Assembly (NCBI GenBank): GCA_036558305.1
Contig: DATBFX010000300.1
Span: 1-19,182 of the forward strand
Direction of reading: 5' to 3'
Length of the DNA: 19,182 bases
Source: DATBFX01 sp036558305
Lineage (GTDB): Bacteria; Chloroflexota; Chloroflexia; Thermomicrobiales; UBA6265
Shown here: one piece after another, positions 7,701 through 12,986 of the stretch
Position numbering within the stretch: position 1 is the stretch's first letter
Layout: the number at the start of each line of letters is the position of its first letter
Made by a program: the position numbers and the translations under genes
The notes under the pieces: model-generated
What the model saw: only the letters and a program-made list of their open reading frames with translations
Told to the model about the DNA's origin: nothing
Databases searched by the model: none

Positions 7701-8025
7701 CAACGCCATCCACCACGCCGCCGCCAGCGAGCGCATCGAGGTCAGTCTCCGGCAACCGGGTGACCAATTCGAGATCCGGGTGCGCGACCAGGGTCCCGGC
7801 ATTCCGGCGGCCGATCTTCCCGGTATCTTCGACCGCTTCAGCCAGTCCGCCGGCGGCCAGGGCGGCGGTCTCGGTCTCGGCCTCTTCATCGCCCGCGAAA
7901 TCGTCACCGGTCACGGCGGCACCGTCGACGTCGAATCGACCGAAGGCCAGGGGACGACCTTCACGGTGACTCTGCCGGCGCAACCTACGCCGTCGATTCC
8001 CGCCGATACACCGCGGCGTCCGTAA
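4750..8025 (+). CDS. CheB-CheR-PAS-coiled coil-PAS-histidine kinase hybrid, 1091 aa
   Basis: Domains in order: CheB methylesterase 12-190 (S20 in GASAGG, H47 in AQHLSP, D138 in SGSGSDG); CheR methyltransferase about 205-465, with the SAM-binding run LWSAGCATGEEAYSLAM at 305-321 and NVLIYF at 413-418; Pro/Arg-rich linker 484-518; PAS 523-632; long Glu/Leu heptad coiled coil 640-740 with repeated EELQ/EELET units; second PAS 745-855; HisKA with H868 in ASHELRTP; HATPase_c with N-box N985, G1 DQGPGIP (1013-1019) and G2 GGGLGLGLF (1038-1046). All catalytic residues appear present. There is no membrane span and no receiver, so the protein is a cytosolic sensor kinase that needs an external partner. 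ATG at 4750 begins 11 residues before the CheB fold, as usual. Its 3' end overlaps the convergent DinB gene by 41 nt. Confidence 0.95.
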   Translation: MADQAADSRQFPHLIVVGASAGGIEALSALVSGLPADLPAPIVVAQHLSPHRISSLAEILSRRAPLPVRTVQAHEPLEPGVIFVVPPNRDVTITDHEVQVHLEDGTGPRPSVDLLFQSAAAIYGEDLIAVILSGSGSDGAAGAREVKQAGGTVIVQNPETASFPGMPLSLAPSIVDIVANPETMGRLLHDLVSGTFTVPTPTEDDQLRSFLDQLREESGIDFTSYKQPTILRRLQRRMAATSQPTLGDYVRHVRRHPEERQRLIASFLIKVTEFFRDGDLFTYLREQVLPELIAEARQRGGELRLWSAGCATGEEAYSLAMIVAELIGEAEGDVSVRIFATDLDTEAVGFARHGVYPARALATVPSAMLDRYFTEHNGDYEVKKSLRSLLVFGEHDLGQRAPFPRIDLILCRNVLIYFTAGLQRRALQLFAFSLRPGGYLVLGKSESVSPLAEYFVVDQPRLKVFRRAGDRALIPPSRIKESLSITPPRPVPPRLSMPVPSARPGRPGRDPHRLRPGARSEQILLPLPFAVVVVDRDYDIQSINSVARRIFGIHSGALDRDFVHLIQHFPSPPLRRVIDQAFAGQSTEPTLVSSDGEDEEAARVLEVSAYPVSMPSDDEDGAFVALVASDVSERERLRRAHDGSSAQVSRLTAANEEVLAANLELTSTIAKLRAENEELLVATEEVQAATEEVETLNEELQASNEELETLNEELQATVEELNTTNDDLEARTVELQELAVTSDAARGRLEAVLASISDAVVAVDEHGNVVQTNAAYDATFGTVPTPTPEDDNGRPLPVEATPLQRAARGEIFTTSFTITAEDGSRRWFEADGRSMPGEDGRLGVVTIRDITERSLRHLQEEWLGIASHELRTPLTALQAYLQLAARALPPANAERARGHLNRAIAQTRRIDILVAQLIEATRFQEGRLTLDQSPVDLRAVVRRAVETAEVLTADQSIALADQTTTATVIGDGTRLEQVVLNLLTNAIHHAAASERIEVSLRQPGDQFEIRVRDQGPGIPAADLPGIFDRFSQSAGGQGGGLGLGLFIAREIVTGHGGTVDVESTEGQGTTFTVTLPAQPTPSIPADTPRRP

Positions 8026-8503
8026 AGTCACCAACGTACTCGGCCAGTTCCGTGTGGCCGAGCAGTTGGCGCACCGCCTGCGATTCTCCGGTGTGGAACC
8101 AGTAGTGGTAGGTGACGCGCTGCACCATCGTCCCGAGCGTCTCGTCGTGCGGTCGACCGTCGATCACGAGGCGCGTTTCGAGCGTCTCGCTCGTCAGGGC
8201 GTCGAGGTAGGGATCGACCAAGTCGACGACGGCGTGCCAGGTGTCCCAGACCAGATCGAGCGGCGGGGTGGTTGCCGGTTTCCCGTACGGCGCGAGATCG
8301 AGCGCGGCCGGCAGCGGATTCCGACCCTGCGCCCGGTAGATCCAGTAGCGGTACTCCTGCGAGGCCATGTGACCGATCATCCAACCGATCGAATTCATCG
8401 GCAACAACCGCCGCCGCGCCTCCTCCGCGCCGACGCCGTCCAAACCCCGCGCGAACTCGCTTCGGGCAAACCGCAACTGCTCGACCCGCGGATGCACGGC
8501 CAT
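7985..8503 (-). CDS. DinB-fold family protein, 172 aa
   Basis: A helical-bundle protein of DinB/DinB_2 size. The metal ligands expected for the fold are visible: H45 in MIGHMASQEY, and H133 and H137 in YHYWFHTGE. DinB-type proteins are metal-binding four-helix bundles; some members are thiol-dependent S-transferases (bacillithiol or mycothiol), but many have no assigned reaction. ATG at 8503 is preferred over an upstream in-frame start because GGGAG and AAAGGA lie just before it and the family begins close to this point. The C-terminal 41 nt overlap the convergent kinase gene antisense. No operon partner is evident, so a role in stress or detoxification is only a family-level guess. Confidence 0.82.
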   Translation of the reverse strand: MAVHPRVEQLRFARSEFARGLDGVGAEEARRRLLPMNSIGWMIGHMASQEYRYWIYRAQGRNPLPAALDLAPYGKPATTPPLDLVWDTWHAVVDLVDPYLDALTSETLETRLVIDGRPHDETLGTMVQRVTYHYWFHTGESQAVRQLLGHTELAEYVGDFTDAAVYRRESTA

Positions 8504-8616
8504 CCTCTCCCATCCTTTCCGTCCTTGTCGCGGCGAACGAAACACCCCCACCGATGGAACGGGGGCGAGGAAAGGATGTCAGATTGCGAGGGTCGGACGC
8601 GACCACCGGGCGGTAC

Positions 8617-8718
8617 GGGTGGGGGAGGGCCCTGTGCCCTCCCGGCCCGATGGGCACGAACGTCCAGATGGGGAATGGCGCCCACCGACGCGGAAGGGCA
8701 CAGGGCCCTCCCCTACCC
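8617..8718. repeat. Long imperfect palindrome (24-bp arms, 54-bp centre)
   Basis: The arms at 8617-8640 and 8695-8718 are reverse complements at 23 of 24 positions, built around the core GGGAGGGCCCTGTGCCCT. The centre contains weaker complementary pieces (GATGGGC against GCGCCCAC), so the whole unit can fold into a long hairpin. It lies upstream of the DinB gene and downstream of the secreted-protein gene. It is too elaborate for a simple terminator and resembles a dispersed extragenic palindrome or a MITE remnant. Confidence 0.75.
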
Positions 8719-8750
8719 ATGGCATGTGCGCGCGCCGGGCCAATACCTTG

Positions 8751-9332
8751 TTACGCCAACCCATCGGCAAACCCCGACGGCTGATCGAGGATCGAATTGG
8801 CCTTGGTCCCGACCGCGATGCTGATCCGGAACACGTTCGGCTCGTGGCTCGTCTGCGATGGTGCCTCCTGGTAGACGACGAGGATACCGCCCGTCCGGTC
8901 GTCGGTCACCTGTTTCATCAGGTCGGCGAGGGCGGGGCTCTGGGAGCGCTCGACGCGGAGCCCGGTCGGACCGGCCGCCGTCGGCGGCGCGTAGTACCCC
9001 TCCTTCAGCGCGGCGTCCGACGGGATCAACTGGGCGACCACACCGCTCGCGTCACCCGCCGAGATCCCTCCCCGATCCTCCCACCCGACTTCGACGTACA
9101 CGACGACGTCGCCCGCAAACTGAAGACTGAATGCCCCGTTTTCGTACGTCACGATGTTCTGCCCGGCATCGCCCCGCCCGTGCTCCTGCTCCCACGTTTT
9201 CCGAGAGAGACCGATCGCGGCGGTCCTGACCGTCTCCTTCGCATACGTCACGGCCGGTGCCCTGGCAAGTACCGGCACGACCGCGGCCACGACGGCGACG
9301 GCTCCCCCCCTGACGACGCTTCGACGATTCAC
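8751..9332 (-). CDS. Secreted protein of unknown function, 193 aa
   Basis: The N-terminus is an export signal: twin arginines (NRRSVVRGG), a hydrophobic stretch AVAVVAAVVPVLA, and a likely cleavage near residue 31 (AVTYA/KE). The Tat-like pair suggests folded export, but Sec use is possible. The mature part holds alternating strands (YENGAFSLQFAGDVVVYVEV) and a final strand-rich segment, with no catalytic motif recognised. GTG at 9332 is chosen over ATG at 9356 because GGAGG sits 6 nt before the GTG and the signal peptide starts there. The gene is divergent from the MMPL exporter. Function is not assigned. Confidence 0.68.
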   Translation of the reverse strand: MNRRSVVRGGAVAVVAAVVPVLARAPAVTYAKETVRTAAIGLSRKTWEQEHGRGDAGQNIVTYENGAFSLQFAGDVVVYVEVGWEDRGGISAGDASGVVAQLIPSDAALKEGYYAPPTAAGPTGLRVERSQSPALADLMKQVTDDRTGGILVVYQEAPSQTSHEPNVFRISIAVGTKANSILDQPSGFADGLA

Positions 9333-9640
9333 GTTCCACCTCCAACGCTCATCCAATTCGGGCCAAACACGATCCCTCTCTGCCCATCAGATCGGCAGTG
9401 TCGCCATGCTACGCCTGTCGCACCGGCCACACACCCCGCATTCAGCGTATTCGGCAGACGGATGATCATGGTAGAGACTACGCCGTTTGACGGAGACCCG
9501 GCACGGGCTATGCAAGCATGTCGTGTATGAAGTCGACCGTCAGCCGTCAGCACGTCCTATCCGTCTGTCCGTCTGTCCGTCTGTCCGTCTCTCGAACGAC
9601 CAGCGACTGACGACGAACGACTCACAGGAGTACCTCGCCC
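9333..9640. promoter_or_regulatory. Divergent spacer between the secreted-protein and MMPL genes
   Basis: This spacer is 308 bp. A candidate plus-strand promoter is TTGACG (9487-9492), a 16-nt gap and TATGCA (9509-9514), which would give the exporter mRNA a leader of about 120 nt. That leader contains the 8-bp tandem repeat listed separately and an AGGAG ribosome-binding site before 9641. The minus-strand promoter for the secreted protein is not obvious. No reading frame here looks coding. Confidence 0.3.
9561..9590 (+). repeat. Short tandem repeat, unit CCGTCTGT, 3.75 copies
   Basis: The 8-bp unit CCGTCTGT is repeated perfectly three times plus six bases, within the presumed 5' leader of the MMPL gene and 50 nt before its start codon. 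Such repeats can change copy number by slippage. The unit is not a multiple of three, but it lies outside the coding frame, so any effect would be on transcription or leader structure. Confidence 0.85.
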
Positions 9641-11893
9641 ATGCACGTTCCCTCGACATCCGATCTGGCGCGCCTGAGTGCCCGCCACCCCTGGCGCATC
9701 CTCGGCATCTGGCTGGTCGTCCTGGTCCTCGCGGGTATCTCGGCCACCGGGCTCGGCGACGCGCTGACCACCTCGACCAACTTCACCGGCACACCCGAAT
9801 CGCAACAGGGAGCCGACCTCCTGAAAGCCCGCCTCCGCGGCCCGCAGCCCGCAACCGAAACCGTCATCGTTCGCTCCGACACCTACACCGTCGACGATCC
9901 CGAGTTCCAGAACCAGGTCCAGCAGGTCGCCACCGACATCCAGGCACTGACCGGCGTCGTCAAATCCGCCCCGACCTATTACCAGGCGGTGGCGGCGGGC
10001 ATGGCCCAGGCCAATCAGATGGTCTCGCCCGATCGCCACGCGACCATCATTCCGGTCACCTTCGCCGGCGACTTCGACTTTGCCAACAACTACGACGACG
10101 AGTACATGGCGGCGGTCGAAAAACACGCCGCCAACGACTTTGAGGTCCTGACCGTCGGCGACCTGAGCGTCAACAAGGCCTTCACCGATATCTCCGACAA
10201 GGACCTGAGCCGATCGGAGGCGATCAGCCTCCCGGCGACCATCCTCGTCTTGATCGTCGTCTTCGGCGCCCTGGTCGCCGTCGCGGTCCCGCTCGTCCTG
10301 GCGATCGTGGCGATCGTGGTCGCGATCGGGTTGACGGCCATCGTCGGTCGCTTCACCGATCTCTCCTTTTACGTCGTCAACATGATCATCATGATCGGTC
10401 TCGCGGTCGGCATCGATTACACCCTCCTCATCGTCTCCCGCTACCGCGAGGAGCGGCGGCGCGGTCACCCGAAGGTCGATGCCATCGCCATCGCCGGCGG
10501 CACCGCGACCAAAGCGGTCGTCTTCTCCGGTTGCACCGTCATCCTCGCCCTCCTCGGTATGTTCTTCGTCCCGCTCACCGTCTTCCACAGTCTCGGCGCC
10601 GGGGCCGTTTTGGTCGCCGCCGTCGCCGTGATCGGCACGTTGACTCTCGTCCCTGCCCTGCTCGGGTTGCTCGGCGACCGCATCGACTGGCCGCGCCGTC
10701 GCCGTTACGACGAGGCGGCGGTCGCCGCCCAACGCAGCCGCGACGAAGAGACCTACCACAGCGGTTTCTGGGGTCGCCTGACCCACATCGTGATGAAACG
10801 CCCGGCGGTGTTCGTCGTTCTCTCGGTCGCGCTCCTCGTTGCCTGCGCCCTGCCCTACTTCCAGCTTAACCGCGGTTCGGCCGGGATCGAAACCTTGCCG
10901 CCCAGCGACGTCAAACGCGCGTACCAGATCCTCGCCCGGGACTTCTCCGCCGGCGTCCTGGCCCCGGTCGAGATCGTCGTCGACGGCCAGCAGAGCGATC
11001 CTGCCGTGCCGGCCGCCATCACCAAATTCCAGCAGGAGCTGGCACAGGAACCCCTCTTCGGCCCGCCGACCGTGACCTGGAACCAGACCGGCGATCTGGC
11101 CCTCGTTTCGACTCCGTTGAACGCGGACGCCAGTTCCGATACCGCCATCCAGTCGGTGAAGCGCCTTCGCAACGACCTGATCCCCGAGGCGTTCGGGGGG
11201 ACGTCGGCCAACGTCTACGTCAGCGGTGGCCCTGCCTTCAACGTCGATTACTTCGATCTCGTCAACAACTCGACACCAACGGTCTTCGCCTTCGTCCTCG
11301 GTCTGAGTTTCCTCCTCCTGCTGCTCGCCTTCCGCTCGATCGTCGTCCCCGCGAAGGCGATCGTGATGAACCTGCTCTCGGTCGGCGCCGCCTACGGCCT
11401 GCTCGTCCTCGTCTTCCAGAAGGGCTACCTGCACGGCGTCCTCGGTTTCCAGAAGACGCCGACGATCGAGGCCTGGGTGCCCATCTTCCTCTTCTGCGTC
11501 CTCTTCGGTCTCTCCATGGACTACCACGTCTTCCTCTTGAGCCGCATCCGCGAGCACTACGACCAGACCCACCGCAACCGCGAGTCGGTCGCCGTCGGGC
11601 TGCAGGCGACGGGCCGGATCATCACCGGCGCCGCGTTGATCATGGTGATCGTTTTCGGCGGATTCTCGACCGGCAATCTGGTCGCATTCCAGCAGATGGG
11701 CTTCGGTTTGGCGGTCGCCGTCTTCCTCGACGCGACGGTCGTCCGCTCCGTCCTCGTCCCTTCGGCGATGGCCCTGATCGGCGACTGGAACTGGTACCTG
11801 CCCCGCTGGTTGCATTGGCTACCCGATCTCCGCGTCGAAGGGGCACCGAGCCACCTACCGGGGCGCGGCTCGGAACCGATCACGGCGGATTAG
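9641..11893 (+). CDS. MMPL-family (RND superfamily) transporter, 750 aa
   Basis: The topology matches two repeats of the MMPL/RND fold: TM1 about 18-38, an extracytoplasmic loop 40-190, TM2-TM6 about 195-345, a cytoplasmic linker 346-380, TM7 about 388-407, a second loop 408-545 and TM8-TM12 about 547-712. The proton-relay Asp-Tyr pairs typical of MmpL proteins are present in both halves: GIDYTLLIVSR (D259, Y260) and GLSMDYHVFLLSR (D627, Y628). Family members export lipids, siderophores or hydrophobic compounds across the inner membrane using the proton gradient. The substrate here is unknown. ATG at 9641 has AGGAG about 10 nt upstream. No membrane-fusion protein or TetR regulator is adjacent. 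Confidence 0.93.
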   Translation: MHVPSTSDLARLSARHPWRILGIWLVVLVLAGISATGLGDALTTSTNFTGTPESQQGADLLKARLRGPQPATETVIVRSDTYTVDDPEFQNQVQQVATDIQALTGVVKSAPTYYQAVAAGMAQANQMVSPDRHATIIPVTFAGDFDFANNYDDEYMAAVEKHAANDFEVLTVGDLSVNKAFTDISDKDLSRSEAISLPATILVLIVVFGALVAVAVPLVLAIVAIVVAIGLTAIVGRFTDLSFYVVNMIIMIGLAVGIDYTLLIVSRYREERRRGHPKVDAIAIAGGTATKAVVFSGCTVILALLGMFFVPLTVFHSLGAGAVLVAAVAVIGTLTLVPALLGLLGDRIDWPRRRRYDEAAVAAQRSRDEETYHSGFWGRLTHIVMKRPAVFVVLSVALLVACALPYFQLNRGSAGIETLPPSDVKRAYQILARDFSAGVLAPVEIVVDGQQSDPAVPAAITKFQQELAQEPLFGPPTVTWNQTGDLALVSTPLNADASSDTAIQSVKRLRNDLIPEAFGGTSANVYVSGGPAFNVDYFDLVNNSTPTVFAFVLGLSFLLLLLAFRSIVVPAKAIVMNLLSVGAAYGLLVLVFQKGYLHGVLGFQKTPTIEAWVPIFLFCVLFGLSMDYHVFLLSRIREHYDQTHRNRESVAVGLQATGRIITGAALIMVIVFGGFSTGNLVAFQQMGFGLAVAVFLDATVVRSVLVPSAMALIGDWNWYLPRWLHWLPDLRVEGAPSHLPGRGSEPITAD

Positions 11894-12374
11894 GGGCCCC
11901 ACCCTGTTGCGCAGGCGACCAAACTGTGACTGCGTGGTACAGAGCAGGCACCATCTCTGCATATATGTATGACGAGGGGCGGCGGGGTTTCCCCCTTCCC
12001 TCACCCGCCGCCCCGTTCCCCACCGCGACCGGTCCCGGCTGCAACCGGGACAGCCGCGAGCCGAGCCGCCCATCCAGCCATGGGCGGCTCGACGCGTCGG
12101 CGCCCCACATGTCTTCGCTCCTGGTGTATCCTACCGAGCGTCGCCACTGGGCCATGACCATCGACCTACGATGTCGGCACCCGCTTCTCATGCCCGTCTC
12201 CCGCTGCCGTGAGATAGGCTGAACGGCGACGCGACTCCGCGGGCCTCACCGGCCGTCCCGCCGGCCACCGGCTCCCGTTGCAGCGGGCGCCACCGCGCAG
12301 GCTCACCCCCCATCGGGTCGCGATCGAGATCGGTCCGCTCGCGCGGTGGCGGACAGGCACAAGGGAGGGCGCCG
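11894..12374. other. 481-bp intergenic region between MMPL and CAP genes
   Basis: No convincing coding frame is present. It contains a short A+T-rich patch (TATATGTAT near 11962-11970), the perfect hairpin at 12063-12090 listed separately, and a GC-rich stretch from about 12220 to 12360 with several small inverted pieces. It ends with AAGGGAGG shortly before the CAP gene. A structured leader is possible, but no known riboswitch consensus could be matched by eye. Confidence 0.45.
12063..12090. repeat. Perfect 11-bp inverted repeat, 6-nt loop
   Basis: The arms GAGCCGCCCAT (12063-12073) and ATGGGCGGCTC (12080-12090) are exact reverse complements around CCAGCC. There is no T-run after it, and it lies about 170 nt past the MMPL stop. 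It could act as an mRNA 3'-end stabiliser, a factor-dependent terminator or a protein-binding palindrome. Confidence 0.7.
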
Positions 12375-12932
12375 ATGCGCCGCACCACCATCCGTCTGCT
12401 CGTCCTGCTGTTCGCGGCGGTTCTGCTCGCACCGGGCGCCATCTCGGCCGCCGCGGCTCCCGGCCCTCGGCCGTCCGCCGCGGTCGCCGGCTTCATCACC
12501 GCCTCGCAATACGCACCCGACTCCCAGGAGTGCCGGATGCTCTCCCTCATCAATCACTACCGCAGGAGCCACGGCAAGAGTTCCTTGGCCCTCAGCCGCA
12601 CCCTGGGCGCCGCGGCCGAACACCATTCGCGCGACATGGCCGCGCACAACTACTTCAGCCACACGCTCTACAACGGGACGAGCCCACACCAAAACATGAT
12701 CAATCACGGCTATCCGAGCAGCGGTTACTGGGGCGAAAACATCGCCGCCGGTCACCAGTACGCGACCGACACCTTCAACCAGTGGGTGAACTCGTCCCCC
12801 CACCGCGCGAACATGCTCAGCGGCAACTTCAAGGCGATCGGCATCGGCCGCGCCCTCGGCAGCAACACCAGGTACAAGTGGTACTGGACGACGACGTTCG
12901 GCAGCACCGTCGACAGCAGGGTCGCCTGCTGA
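12375..12932 (+). CDS. Secreted CAP/SCP-domain protein, 185 aa
   Basis: A Sec signal peptide covers residues 1-28 (RRTTIRLLVLLFAAVLLAPG, then an Ala-rich cleavage region near AAAAPG). Residues about 54-178 form a CAP (SCP/PR-1) domain: LINHYRRSHG, AAEHHSRDMAAHNYFSHT, GYWGENIAAG, FNQWVNSSPHRANML and a final YWTTTFG strand. The cavity His and Glu residues expected for the fold are H96, E121 and H143. Two cysteines, C53 and C185, bracket the domain and could form a disulfide after export. Bacterial CAP proteins are extracellular and of mostly unknown biochemistry; lipid binding or proteolysis has been proposed for some relatives. ATG at 12375 has a GGGAGG site. It converges on the GH39 gene. Confidence 0.9.
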   Translation: MRRTTIRLLVLLFAAVLLAPGAISAAAAPGPRPSAAVAGFITASQYAPDSQECRMLSLINHYRRSHGKSSLALSRTLGAAAEHHSRDMAAHNYFSHTLYNGTSPHQNMINHGYPSSGYWGENIAAGHQYATDTFNQWVNSSPHRANMLSGNFKAIGIGRALGSNTRYKWYWTTTFGSTVDSRVAC

Positions 12933-12946
12933 CCGCTTCGCCCGTG

Positions 12947-12975
12947 GGGGCGCGGCCGGGTGCGGGCCGCGCCCC
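12947..12975. terminator. Bidirectional GC-rich terminator hairpin
   Basis: The perfect 11-bp arms GGGGCGCGGCC (12947-12957) and GGCCGCGCCCC (12965-12975) surround a 7-nt loop in the 54-bp gap between two convergent genes. The position and very stable stem favour a transcription stop serving both strands. There is no clear T-run on either side. Confidence 0.65.
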
Positions 12976-12986
12976 GAACCAATCCG

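Noticed and set aside
8546..8566. CCCC/GGGG-flanked hairpin as a terminator
   Set aside because: The arms are only 4-5 bp around a 12-nt loop, which is too weak to report in a sequence of this base composition.
9561..9590. CRISPR-like array
   Set aside because: The repeats are contiguous 8-bp units without spacers; the same holds for the 7-bp units at 19131-19160. Neither is a CRISPR and no cas gene is present.
9557..11815. Long minus-strand frame opposite the MMPL gene
   Set aside because: The translation is an extremely acidic, low-complexity Asp/Glu/Gly run with no fold-like pattern, explained by the codon structure of the sense gene.
11880..12191. Minus-strand frame of about 103 codons in the MMPL/CAP spacer
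   Set aside because: It has no ribosome-binding site, a random-looking mix of Arg, Ser, Trp and Pro, and runs across the 12063-12090 hairpin.
12180..12370. Riboswitch (cyclic-di-AMP, cobalamin or similar) before the CAP gene
   Set aside because: Some G+C-rich inverted pieces are present, but none of the conserved core sequences could be aligned by eye on either strand.
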